The position numbers were made by a program, and so were the translations under genes. 20,951 bases of DNA from Ophiosphaerella korrae (lineage: Eukaryota > Ascomycota > Dothideomycetes > Pleosporales > Phaeosphaeriaceae): contig JALNQF010000589.1 in the NCBI GenBank assembly GCA_028456385.1, positions 1-20,951 on the forward strand, read 5' to 3'. Position 1 is the first letter of the stretch; the number at the start of each line of letters is the position of its first letter. The notes beneath the pieces are model-generated. The model had not been told where the DNA came from. It did not search any database and saw nothing but the letters and a program-made list of their open reading frames with translations. Shown in pieces: positions 10,045 through 19,996 of this stretch.

Positions 10045-10450
10045 TATTATAGTAGTAATAAGAAAAAATAAAATAAAACTAATTAGTCTATACTTAGTTA
10101 CTAATAAAGTATAAGAGGAGTAGAGTAAAAACTTATAAGATAATAAGTTTAATTAGAAAGCTAACTATAATAAAGATATATAATAAATTTATAAATTTAT
10201 AATCTTAGTAAAAAGAAAGTAATAAAGCTACTAAGATAGTAGAACTATATAGCTAGTAGTAATACGTATTATTAGGATAGTATTAGTAATTTAATCCTTT
10301 AACTATAGAACGCTAATACAAGATAGTTATAAAATATCTTTTATTATTTATAGTTATTATAGATTACTATATAAGATTTTATTATTAACTCTTAATCTAC
10401 TAAATTTTACAAGATAAGTATCTATAGTTAATAATAAGTAGCCTATTATA
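10045..10450 (+). mobile_element. LTR3, complete LTR of the LTR1/LTR4 subfamily
   Basis: It begins TATTATAG and ends cctattata, about 406 bp. It aligns well with LTR1 over the 3' two thirds and with LTR4 over the 5' third (shared taattagRaarctaactataat and gatatataataaatt). It has one copy of the unit that is duplicated with 54-bp spacing in LTR1 and LTR4. The bases on both sides read atag (10041-10044 and 10451-10454), a possible 4-bp target duplication that would make it a solo LTR. The polypurine tract on its left argues instead for a 3' LTR. Both readings remain open. Confidence 0.78.
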
Positions 10451-10454
10451 ATAG

Positions 10455-11300
10455 TACGCTATATCTAATAAAGAAGTACTATTATTAGCTTAAGATATTT
10501 TAAGCTATTAAGTAATTTTATAATATATACTTTATCTACTACTATATAAAGAACGTATAAGATAGTAAACTTAGTTACTTCTAACTTATACTAATTCTCT
10601 ATATACTCTAGACTAATATCTTAGTAGACTATATTTAAGCCTTACTAGCTAGTAAAAATAGTAGCTAGATTTATAAATATATCTTAGTAATTTACTACTA
10701 CTTTATAAAAAGACGCTATTTCTTCCTTTATAAGTCTCTAAAACCTAAGAAAGCTACTTAATATTTTATATCTATTTTTAAGCTTTATAGAGTCTTAATA
10801 AATATTATATCTAATAAAGAAATAACTATTATTAGCTAATTTTAGCGCTATATATATAAACGCCTCTATATTACGTAAAAGCTCTTAACTACCTACTACT
10901 TAGAAACTAATAGCTAAACTAAGTAAGTAAATTAAGCCCTAGAAATCTTTTTAAAGTAATATATTAACTATATATAAGATAACTAGGTAGCTTAGCTATA
11001 TATAGCTAAGTTCTAAGTAAATAATACTATTAATATATCTATAAAGATAACTTTATTTCTTATAGATCTAGAGTATTACCTTTATAGTAGTATATACTTT
11101 AGTAAAAATAAAAAAGATTAACTAAATATAGCCTAATATAACTAATATATATAAGCTAATAAGCTACTTAATACTTATAGTAACTTAGTAGCTTACTTTA
11201 AAAAAAAATACTCTAGGTATAATAAAAGTAAGTAGTTTAAGCTAATACCTTTTACTAAAGTAGACTAGTATATAAAGTTAGTAACTAAGCTTATATTAGT
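10455..11300 (-). pseudogene. Long unidentified antisense reading frame
   Basis: Read on the - strand from about 11300 to 10455 with TAA/TAG as mutated Gln/Trp, one frame runs for about 280 codons without a shift. Landmarks in order are SKRYQLKLLTFIIPRVFFF, TKVYTTIKVILWIYKKQSYL, DFWGLIYLLSLAISF, GSQELLRNIEAFIYIALKLA, SIKLKNRYKILSSFLRF, RLIKEEIASFYKVVVNYQD and YIENQYKLEVTKFTILYVLY. The + strand here is T/C-rich, which fits antisense coding. I cannot assign a family. The second half looks like an ordinary globular protein (charged helices); hydrophobicity in the first half is inflated because RIP turns Pro, Ser, Thr and Ala codons into Leu and Ile codons. It ends at the right edge of LTR3. Confidence 0.45.
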
Positions 11301-11818
11301 ATAGCTAATAAAAGAACTACTTAGCTAACTCTAAAATTAAACTACTAATAAGTAAGCTTATACTCTATTAAATAAGTTATCTATAATAGTAAAGTATATA
11401 AGCTAGTACTACTTTAAGAGATATTAAGTAAAAGTATATTCTTAGTTTTTTCTCTAAAACTCTTATACTCTAGAGATTAAAAACTTTTACTAAATTAAAA
11501 CTTACTATAGCTAATCTCTATTATTATTATTACTAATAAAGAAACTAGTAGTATATATAAAAAATACTTAGTAAAAGCTATCTTAGATATATATACTTTA
11601 AAGATTATAGAAAATTAGTAAAATAGTATTACTTAGTTTACTAGACTAGCTATAATAAACTTATATAGGAGCTAGTAAAAGAATTTATAAAATATAAAGC
11701 TACTTTTAACTTTTACTAAAACTATCTAGAGAAAGCTAAACTACTAACTTTATAAATACTTAAAAAATAGTACTTTAATAAAGATATAACTTATTAAAGT
11801 ACTTTAACTTACTAATAA
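11301..11818. other. Degenerate repeat DNA, no gene recognised
   Basis: About 0.5 kb of RIP-like sequence with no frame I can follow. Near 11701 it contains one diverged copy of the acttttacttttactaaaacta motif that forms the tandem repeats just downstream. Confidence 0.4.
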
Positions 11819-11956
11819 GTATAAAAAAGCCTTTCTAAAGTATAATTACTACTTTTAGCTTTTACTAAAACTACTTAGATAAGCTTAAAACTATTAATAG
11901 GTATAAAAAAGCCTTTTATAAAGTATAATTACTACTTTTAACTTTTACTAGAATTA
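11819..11956 (+). repeat. Two ~82-bp tandem units, with diverged relatives nearby
   Basis: The word gtataaaaaagcc starts at 11819 and again at 11901. The rest of each unit (aaagtataattactactttta, then cttttactaRaaYtact) matches with a single-base length difference. A third, more diverged copy of the second half is at about 11701. Related sequence also flanks E2 on its right side (about 19440-19490 and 19620-19640), so E2 inserted within or beside this repeat family. Confidence 0.65.
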
Positions 11957-12177
11957 CTATAAAGAAGTTATCTTTTATATCTCTTATTTTTGCACTAATA
12001 TTAGTAAGTTTATAACTTACTAATATTTAACTACTTTTTTACTTTTAGTTAGTACTTAGTAAGCTACTAGGTATATATACTTAGTACTTACTTAGATAGC
12101 TTTATTTACTATTTACTTTTTTTAGTTAATTATTAAAACTACTTTATTAAGTTATCTTACGTAAAGTCTACTTTATA
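11957..12177 (+). repeat. Copy A of a ~220-bp repeat (single arm)
   Basis: It runs from ctataaagaagttatc to aaagtctactttata. The same sequence occurs in the same direction at 19641-19996 (B) and inverted at 20372-20605 (C). Inside is the hairpin aatattagtaagtttataacttactaatatt (positions about 11999-12029). A is a lone arm: no inverted partner lies between it and E2, which inserted 37 bp further on. Confidence 0.75.
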
Positions 12178-12214
12178 TAATAGTAGATCTCTATAAATAT
12201 TTTACTTTTATAAG

Positions 12215-12366
12215 TATTATAGTTTTAGCTTTACTTAAACCTTAAGCTTATATAATAGGTATAGTATATATATAGTAAAAAGAGAATATATATTTTTTCT
12301 TTCTTAAGATACTTAATATAACTTATATACCTAATAATATATATATCTTAGAGCTAGTTTATAATA
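12215..12366 (+). mobile_element. 5' LTR of E2
   Basis: 152 bp, the same length as the 3' copy. It differs at roughly ten positions, mostly C/T and G/A: for example tata here where the 3' LTR has acgt, and aaaag where the 3' LTR has gagga. This is what RIP acting on two identical LTRs leaves behind, and it means LTR divergence cannot be used to date the insertion. Confidence 0.85.
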
Positions 12367-12581
12367 ATTAAGTATCTTTATAAAAGTATAGTAGACTAAG
12401 TATATAATAACTTTATAGATCCTTTAATATAAGAGAATATCTATCTTAAACTATATTAATAATAAAGTATCTAATAAGTAGAAATAGTAATAATATAAAA
12501 ACTTTAAGAGGAGCTATATACTCTCTTAATATACTAAATAGACTTATATAGATACCTAGTACCTCTAGATATAGCTATCTT

Positions 12582-12626
12582 ACTACTAGTTAATATACTA
12601 CTAGTTAATACACTACTAGTTAATAT
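12582..12626 (+). repeat. Three tandem 15-bp units in E2 gag
   Basis: actactagttaatat (12582-12596), actactagttaatac (12597-12611) and actactagttaatat (12612-12626), then a partial actact. Fifteen bases keep the frame, giving a repeated Thr-Thr-Ser-Gln(stop)-Tyr. The second unit keeps a CpA (tacact) that is TpA-changed in the others. Confidence 0.85.
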
Positions 12627-13120
12627 ACTACTCTAAGATAAAATAACTTTAGCTTTAATCCTAATATAAATCTATTCTAAATATAAGCTACTTTTAGTAA
12701 GTAAACTCTTTTTAGGTAATAAAGTATACTTTTAAGCCTAAAAGGTTACTCTTACCTATAAGCTTATAATTAACGTAGACTTTATTAGAGAGCTAAAAGA
12801 GTAATTTATATATATCTAGGCTAACCTAAGCCTATATATATAAAAGGAGGTTGCTATATACTATAAGGCTAGTAGGTATAATATAGATTAAAACCTCTAA
12901 CTCTTTATAAAGTACTTAACGTTTATATATAAAGATAATTATAGCTAAAAATACGCCCTAGTAGAGCTAGACTATATCTAGTAAAGAGCTAAAAAATAGT
13001 TTATAAAGTTCTTTATATAATTTAAAACGCTAATATATAAAAGTAGTAGATACTACTAAAATAATAAATATTATATTACTAAAGTTTATAAAGTATTAAA
13101 CTAGAATATAAACGTAGTTA

Positions 13121-13200
13121 CTATAAATTAAGGTATTTCCTATAAATTAAGGTATTTCCTATAAATTAAGGTATTTCCTATAAATTAAGGTATTTCCTAT
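13121..13200 (+). repeat. Four perfect 19-bp tandem units within E2 gag
   Basis: The unit ctataaattaaggtatttc occurs at 13121-13139, 13140-13158, 13159-13177 and 13178-13196, followed by a partial ctat. All four are identical. Three extra units add 57 bp, so the flanking gag frame is kept even though one unit is not a multiple of three. Confidence 0.95.
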
Positions 13201-13880
13201 ACTTTATTTAATAAGGCTATAGTAATATATTAGTTAATAGCTATAAACCTAGAAACTTACTACTATAACTATAGAATTATACCTCTAATAGCTTTAAAGT
13301 GTAATAATAATAGAAATACTCTAATAATAAGTATTAGTATAATAAATATATTATAGAAAGATAAAGACTCTAAGAAAAGAAACTAGAACTAAAAAAGGCG
13401 TACTAATTAGATCTTAGACCTCTTATTCTAGTAGCGCTATATAGTAAGCTACTATATATACTATAGTAAGATAGGTTATATAGTACGTAAATATATAAAT
13501 ATAGTATCTTTATATATATTAGCTATAACTCTACTATACTAACCTAATAAGGAAACTACTAAGGTTTTCTTAGAAAACTAACCTCTCCTAACTAAAATCC
13601 TAGCTAGAAGGTAGAGTAAATATACTTAGTAAGGGTTAATTAGCTAGATTAGTAGGATTTAAATATTTTAGAGAATATAGTACTCTTCTAGTAAGTAATA
13701 AATAAACTCCTATTTAAAATATAAATATTTTTAAACTATACTACGTTTATATAAGTACTAGTTAATATAAGGTATAAGTATTTTAGTATAGTAAGTAAAG
13801 AAGTTACTAAGTAAGTAAAGACTAAGTTTATTAGCGTTTTACTAAGAGCTCTATAATAAGTAGTAAGCTTACTAAAGAAT

Positions 13881-14805
13881 ATAGTAATTACTAGAGTAGT
13901 AATCTTATACTATAACCTAAATAGGTAGTAGTCTTAACTACTTGTATATATAATACTAAGACTAAACTAAAACTTAATTTTAAGAAAACTTTAGTTATAA
14001 TATAAAAGAGCTATACTAGGTATAAACTAGAAAATAATAATAATCTATAAAGTAGGTAATATAGTTATAAAAGAGTACTAATAGTAATAACTACTAAGTA
14101 AAATAGAAGTAATCTATAGCTTATATATAAAAGAATTAAAACTATCTAAGTAAAAGAAAGATAATATAAAATACTCTTACTATATAATAAATATTAGAGA
14201 AATTATAACTATATTAAACTTAAAAAGGAGATATATAGAAGATAGAAAAATAAAGCTACCTAAAGAATTAAGTAATATTAAATAGCTTTTTAATAAAGAA
14301 AGTACTTATAAATTACTTTTATACTAGAAATATATAAACTACTATATTTACCTAGAATAAAAAAGTAATAAAAGACTAGTAGAGCTACTATAAAGCTCTC
14401 TTTATAATATATCTAAAGAAAAATTACTAGAGCTTAGGCGCTAGCTAACTAAACTTATAGATAAAGGTTAGATACGTACTAGTACTTTATCTATAGGCGC
14501 CCTAGTCTTACTAGTTAGAAAACTAGAAAGTAGATAAAAGCTATACGTAGACTATAGAGGCCTTAATAAAATTACTACGCTAAACTAATACTTTTTACTA
14601 CTAATTAAAAAAATACTATATATACTAGGCTTAGCTAAATAGTTTACTAAAGTTAATATATAAGTAGTATTCTATAAAATCTAGATTATAAAAGGTAATA
14701 AGTACTTTATAGCTTTCTATATATAGTTTAGACTATTTAAATAGCTAGTCTACTCCTTTAAGCTTATAAGTATACTTATAACGTTTTAATAATATATTAA
14801 TAGTA
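13881..14805 (+). pseudogene. E2 pol, N-terminal part of RT (frame of 14541)
   Basis: This frame gives an RT lead-in LLQSSLYNISKEKLLELRRQ at about 14385-14445 (family: PP-GPLYN-S--EL--L---L), then LIDKGQIRTSTLSIGALVLL (family: L-KGWIR-S-SP-GAPVLFV), KLYVDYRGLNKITTLNQYFL from 14538 (family: L--CVDYR-LN--T--N-YPLP), TKVNIQVVFYKIQI, and KLISILITFQQYINS ending near 14803 (family: GL-NAP-TFQ-YIN). Upstream of about 14300 the translation is readable but I cannot assign it; the protease should be there. The frame is lost at the deletion before YLDD. Confidence 0.75.
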
Positions 14806-17400
14806 TACCTAGATAATATACTAATTTACTTATTTAGGTTATAAAAAAACTATTTTAATAAAGTTAAGTAAGTACTATAGCTTTTAAGTAAAGTTAAACT
14901 TTACTTTAACTTTAGTAAAAGTATATTTATAATAAAAGAAGTTAAATACCTAGAATATATTATAGAAGTAGAAATAGTAATCTACTTAGACTCTAAAAAG
15001 ATAAGAGCTATCTAAGAATAAGAACTCTCTTACTTACTACGTAGCGTTTATATATTCCTTAGATTTACTAACTTTTATAGAGAATTTATCTCTAACTTTT
15101 TAAAAGTAGTAGTACTACTATATTATCTTATAAATAAGAATATACTATTCTAGTAGTAAAAAGAGTAAGATAAAGCCTTTTTAGTATTAAAGTTAGTATT
15201 TATTTTAGGCCAAATCTTTATATAATAGGACTTATTAAGAGATATAGTTATAGTAGTAGATTATTTAAGTAAGGCTCTAAGGAGATAACTATTATAATAA
15301 ATTAAAAGAGTATTATACTCTATTACTTACTACTCTATAGTATTAATAGTAGAATAATAAAACTATACTATTTATAACAAGAAAATAAAAGTAGTACTTA
15401 GCTACTTAGAAGTATAAAAAGTAGAACTATAGAGCGTATATTACTTATTTACTATCTTAATAGACTATAAAAACTTAGAGTACTTTACTATAGCTAAAGA
15501 ACTCTTAGAATAGTAATATAGATAAGCTAAGAAACTATTATACTTCTAATTTTACTTATAGTATAGGCTAAGTAAACTAGTATCTAGGCTAAACACGCTA
15601 AGCTATTATAAACAAGATTAAGTAAAAATAGAAATATAAATAGTACTATTAATATATCTAGTCTTAATCTATATAGTTAAAATAGTAGAATAGAGTACTA
15701 AAAGTAGAAGCCTAAAAGAGGCTTATATCTTTATAGATTTTTATATATAAGAACTCTAAAATAAAGCTATAATATAATACTTTATATATAAAGTACGATT
15801 AGAAGTAGTATATAATAGTAATAGATCTTTCCTAATAGAGGCTAATATAACGTAATAAATTAGAGATTATAGTATTATAGTGTATAGAGTACTCTTATAG
15901 TAAGGTATTACTTAGCTACTAATATAAGAACTACTAATAATAATAGTAATCTAGTAAGTATATAAGTTAAACCTAGCTAGATACTTTAGCTATAACGCTA
16001 CGTTTAGAATAATCTAGCGCAACTATTACTAGGATAAGATAGCTAAAGATATTACACACTTTATATATAATTACTACTATTTTAGAGTATATACGTTATA
16101 ATAGAAATAATAAAGACTTTTATAACTACTCTTAGTACTAGATTGTTTCTAGTTATAGATTTTAATAGACTTTATAGTAGACCTACCTATAGAAGATAAG
16201 AATATACTAAAATACTTACTAGTACTTACTAATAGACTATCTAAGTATATATAACTAGAAGCTATAAACTTAATAGTAGCTAAGGTATATATAAAATAGT
16301 TCTAAGATATATAGTAGTATTTTTATAAGTTTCTATTAGCTATTATTACTAACTAAGAGTTAGACTAGCTAGAAAAATTTTATACTACGCTCTACTAGCT
16401 AGTAAGAATATAATAGCTACTTTTTACTTTATACTATTCCTAAACTAATAGAGGTATAGAATAAGTAAATTAAGAAGTATAAGTAGTACTACACGTAATA
16501 GTATACTTTAAATAAATAGACTAGCCTAAATACCTTTTTACTTACTAACTAGTATTAAATAATAGAGATTTAAGCGTAATAGGAGTTAGTATAAACCTAC
16601 TCCTTTATAGTTTTATAATAGTACTACTATAAAAAAAGTAAGATACTCTTCTTTCTATATAAATACTCTAAGAGTAAGTAGTATAATTTAAAGAATACTT
16701 ACAAACTAGTATAGAACTAGTCTAAGTAGTAATTGTATTTATATAATAATACTAATAAGAAGTAATAAACTAGTTATAAAGACTAGTAAAGTATTTCTAG
16801 ATAAGTAACTAGGTTTAGTTTTCTTTATAAAATATTAAAATAAACTACTTAAGTAAAAAGCTAGACTAGCTATAGATAAAGTATACTATAACTATAGTTT
16901 TATCTTTACTTATAGTAATACTAGACTTACTAGGAAACTTATATAAAACTATTTACGTAGACTTAATAGAATATATAGCTACTAACTCTTTACTTAGCTA
17001 GAAATTATAAGATAATAGGCTTACTATAGTTCTTAGACTTAAAGAAAATAACTTAAGCTTTAGAGAATAAGAAGTAGAAGAGATACTACGCGTTAAGAAC
17101 GTATAAAGAAAAGAAAAGTAATAAGTACTAGTAAAATAGAAAGGCTAGCTAAAGCTAACTTAGTAACTTTTAGAGAACGTATAGGATATAGAGGCTTTAG
17201 AGTACTTTAAAAGTAAGTAGAGAAATATATAGTATTAAAATAGCCTTCTAGTTTAGTATAAAATAAGTAAAAGAAAGGTAGTATTATTAATTAGAGCCTA
17301 AAATAGGCGTATAGAGTATATAACTTTCTTTTTAAAAGAAGTTAAAACTTAGCTACTTTATAGGTATAATAGTACTATTATAGTAAAGAAAAGAAAAAGA
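14806..17400 (+). pseudogene. E2 pol: RT C-terminus, RNase H, integrase, chromodomain
   Basis: The frame starting at 14806 opens with the RT box YLDNILIYL (second Asp now Asn) and continues unbroken except for TAA/TAG. RT thumb shows SIFIIKEVKYLEYII and IFLRFTNFYREFI. RNase H is at about 15240-15440 (VLYSITYYSIVL, NYTIYNKKIKVVLSYL). A decayed HHCC finger lies at about 15960-16090. Integrase has IDFIVDLPIEDKNILKYLLV with Asp at 16168, ITNQELDQLEKF with Asn at 16351 where Asp is expected, and RGIEQVNQ with Glu at 16459. The chromodomain at about 17122-17220 reads VLVKQKGQLKLTQQLLENVQDIEALEYF. A Lys/Arg-rich tail follows to about 17400. The sequence is less decayed than E1 and keeps more CG and TG. 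Confidence 0.87.
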
Positions 17401-19258
17401 TAATAAAAATACTTTTAGGTATCTTTTTAGATAAGGCTTAAGAACTTTACTATAATATATAAGGTACTAGCTTAGTATAAAAACTACTACTAAATTACTT
17501 ATAAAGATTTTATTCTTTATCTTTACTTTTATTTTTTTTATTAGATTCTTTTTATACTTTAGATATAAAGAGAGCCTCTTTTACTTTAAGCTAGTAAAGT
17601 AAGTAGTTATAGTAAGCCTCTTTAAGCTAATACTTAAGATAATAGTACTACTAATCTAAAGTCTTAGTACCTCTACTAGAATAATAAGAAGAAAGAAGTA
17701 AGAGAGTATAATAAAAAAGAAAAGTAGCTAGAGTAAAGTAATAGTAGAGCTATACTAAAGGAGTACTTAGAGAGTAAGTACTTAACTAAGACTAAAAAGT
17801 AGTAAACCTATTAATATCTTTAAAACTAGCGAAATTACCTCTTTTACTATAAGGATACTAGCCTAATACCTTAGAGAAGATATTTTACTTTATATTAAGA
17901 TATAAGTAAAAAGGCGTAGTAGAAATATAACGTAATAATTATAAAGGGGTAGTAAAACTATAATAGTTAAGGTACTTAATTTAAGAAGTAGTAGTAAGAA
18001 GTTAATCTAAGATTATATTAATATTATACTATATACTAGAGTTAGTACTTAGCTAGTAAAGAAATACTATAATAACTTACTTTTATATTACTTTTAAAAT
18101 AGTTAAAATAATAATTAATAGTATTAAAATACTAGTTAGTCTATTATTAATCTTTTATACGTTAATACTTAGATTCTTAAAAAGCTTAAGTAGTAGCTAT
18201 AGCTAGATACTAGATATCTAGAGTAGTACTATAGTACTTCTAGTTAGAAGTATTTATTAGAGGATTATAAAAAGGCTATATATAATTATTTACTTTACTA
18301 CTTTAATTTATTTCTAACTTATACTACTTATAGACTAAACGTATAATATTTCTAGAGTAGTTATTATTAGAAGTAGTTTAAAGAGTAAACTTATAATTAT
18401 ATTATAGCTTATAGAAATAGAGTATAAAATAGTAATAAGTACTTTAAGTAAGTTAAAAATAATTAGTACTCTAAGTACCTTTTACCTTAATATATATATC
18501 TCTAGCCTAATACTTTTTAGTATAAAAGTAAACCTAAGTATAAAGCGCTACGCGCACTTTAAAGCTAGTAGTAAAAAGATATAAGTTATACTTATAGTAT
18601 ACTTTTACTTTAGTATAAGTAGTATAGCTATTCTTATAACTAGGCTTATATTTAGCTTTACTAAATATTATAAGCTAACTAATATACTTATAGTATATCT
18701 TTTTAGAAGTAGAAGTAAGAACTAAATTCTTATTACTAGAGTTACTTTTAAAAATATAATACCTAGTATAGTAAAGAGTAAAGTAAGTAGAGAAAAGCTA
18801 GAAACTAGTTAGCTAGTTATCTAAAAAAAATATAAATACTTACTAGAGTAAGTTACTCTTTATAATAGCTTAGAGTAGGATTCCTAGAGTACTATAAAAG
18901 ATTACTCTTACTACTACTACTAAGCTAAAGACTTAGAATAGTTAGAAAAACTAGATAAGCTATAGTTAAAGTAATATAACTAGTATAGTACTAATATAGA
19001 AAATATATAAAGAAAGTAAAAAAGATATATAAAGAATTAAATATATAAAATAAGAGCTAAGATTAAATAAGTATAAAAGAATAAAAGTGTTAAGTAAACT
19101 AATATAGTAAAATAGGCTATAGTACTAAGTATTAGTTTATTAGTATATAGGCTCTAAACTAAAGTAAAAATAATACCTAAGTACTAGCGTATATACTAGA
19201 GTATAACCTTAAATAGTAAGAAGTATAACTATAATATATTAAATAATAGAACTATACT
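17401..19258 (+). other. E2 3' region after pol, weak + strand coding signal
   Basis: About 1.9 kb between the pol tail and the 3' polypurine tract, long for an LTR element. A + strand frame (codons at 17817) can be read with TAA/TAG through much of 17700-18950, rich in Gln, Asn, Tyr and Ser, but no domain is recognisable. It may be an extra ORF of E2 or 3' untranslated sequence. At 18544-18556 the word gcgctacgcgcac is an unusual GC island. Confidence 0.35.
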
Positions 19259-19277
19259 AAAGAAGTAAGTAAAAAGG
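19259..19277 (+). other. Polypurine tract of E2
   Basis: aaagaagtaagtaaaaagg, almost pure purine, ends two bases before the 3' LTR (19280). This is the expected place of the plus-strand primer. Confidence 0.6.
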
Positions 19278-19279
19278 TA

Positions 19280-19431
19280 TATTATAGTTTTAGCTTTACT
19301 TAAACCTTAAGCTTACGTAATAGGTATAGTATATATATAGTAAGAGGAGAATATAATCTTTTTTTTTCTTAAGATACTTAATATAACTTATATACCTAAT
19401 AATATATATATTTTAAGGCTAGTTTATAATA
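19280..19431 (+). mobile_element. 3' LTR of E2
   Basis: 152 bp, the partner of 12215-12366. It keeps an acgt near 19317 and a gagga near 19344 that are TpA/A-changed in the 5' copy. Ends in tttataata, consistent with TAACA before mutation. Confidence 0.85.
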
Positions 19432-19640
19432 ATAGGCTTTTCTATAACCTAGAACTATACTAGTAGCTTTTTTACTTATACTAGAGTTACTATAAAATAG
19501 CTAATTATAGCTAACTTTTAATTAAGCTTAGCTAGCTAAAAAGAACTATACTACTAGGATATAGATTTTACCTTAGCTATAGCGCGCTAGGTAGCTCCTT
19601 AAGTTTACTATATTATAGTTCTAGTTAAAGTTTCTAGTTA
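19432..19640. other. Right flank of E2, diverged copies of the 11.8-kb repeat
   Basis: The words cttatactagagttactataaa (about 19480) and aagtttctagttataagggag (about 19628) resemble cttttactagaattactataaagaag just before copy A. This indicates that the left and right flanks of E2 belong to the same repeat family. Contains a small GC island, tagcgcgctagg, near 19580. Confidence 0.45.
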
Positions 19641-19996
19641 TAAGGGAGTTATCTCTTATATCTTTTATTTTCGCACTAATATTAGTAAGTTTATAACTTA
19701 CTAATATAGCAAACTTACTAATATTATAAACTTACTAATATTATAAACTTACTAATATATTAGTAAGTTTGTAACTTACTAACATCGCAAACTTACTAAT
19801 ATTGCGAACTTACTAATATATTAGTAAGTTTACAACTTACTAATATTTAACTACCTTTCTACTTTTAGTTAGCGCTTAGTAGGCTACTAGGTATATATAC
19901 CTAGTACTTACTTAGATAGCTTTATCTACTATTTACTCTTTTTAGTTAATTGTTAAAACTACCTTATTAAGTTATCTTACGTAAAGTCTACCTTAT
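19641..19996 (+). repeat. Copy B of the ~220-bp repeat, expanded palindromic core
   Basis: It aligns with copy A at both ends (agttatctcttatat at the start, aaagtctaccttata at the end), but the short hairpin of A is expanded to about 160 bp (19677-19850). The core holds about eight aacttactaatat-like words and three in reverse. It keeps at least five CA and two TG, far above the rest of the window. Confidence 0.8.

Larger units (their letters stand above)
3431..10450 (+). mobile_element. Element E1: RIP-degraded Ty3/Gypsy chromovirus
   Basis: About 7.0 kb: LTR2, gag-pol on the + strand, a short antisense frame, a polypurine tract at 10031-10044 and LTR3. The domain order gag-CCHC, protease, RT, RNase H, integrase, chromodomain is that of fungal Ty3/Gypsy chromoviruses. 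The two LTRs are from different subfamilies and the outer 5-bp flanks (ctaat and atagt) do not match, so the pair probably does not come from one simple insertion. LTR3 may be a solo LTR or may have arrived by recombination. The element cannot be active: start codons are gone, roughly a tenth of codons are stops, and catalytic and metal-binding residues are changed. Confidence 0.85.
12560..13880 (+). pseudogene. E2 gag with zinc knuckle (RIP-mutated)
   Basis: In the frame with codons at 12781 and 13441, the N-terminal part carries a five-residue repeat (TTSQY, 12582-12626). The capsid core follows at about 12780-13120 with FIRELKEQF, YKASRYN, a stretch KYLTFIYKDNYSQKYALVELDYIQ (seen in pieces) and FIQFKTLIYKSSRYY, the spacing of Retrotrans_gag proteins. 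A 19-bp array interrupts it at 13121-13200. The knuckle at 13450-13491 reads YYIYYSKIGYIVRKY, where Cys and His have become Tyr. The frame stays readable to about 13740. Where gag ends and protease begins I could not fix, and no DSG-type protease motif was found. Confidence 0.7.
12215..19431 (+). mobile_element. Element E2: second Ty3/Gypsy chromovirus, RIP-degraded
   Basis: A 7.2-kb element with two 152-bp LTRs (12215-12366 and 19280-19431) in direct orientation, both running from TATTATAG to tttataata. A purine-rich tract precedes the 3' LTR (about 19259-19277). The 5-bp flanks are ataag (12210-12214) and atagg (19432-19436), a plausible target duplication differing by one transition. Gag lies in the frame of 13441; pol starts in another frame and returns to the gag frame after a deletion near 14803. 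The protein motifs differ clearly from E1, so this is another lineage. It is nested in the repeat carrying arm A. Confidence 0.88.

Noticed and set aside
10451..11300. N-terminal half of the pogo transposase cut at 3430
   Set aside because: The - strand translation here shows none of the DDE-core or helix-turn-helix landmarks, and no PLD-type motif that should precede the fragment at 3430.
18000..18110. Second integrase HHCC-like motif (VSTQLVKKYYNNLLLYYF) in the E2 3' region
   Set aside because: It resembles the T-L-----H--PLAGHFG motif, but the expected continuation (Y-WP----V--YV--C--C) is absent and E2 already has its own integrase finger at about 15960-16090.
19608..19620. A further LTR start (tattatagttctag)
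   Set aside because: The eight bases match the LTR start, but the following sequence matches neither the E1 nor the E2 LTR family.
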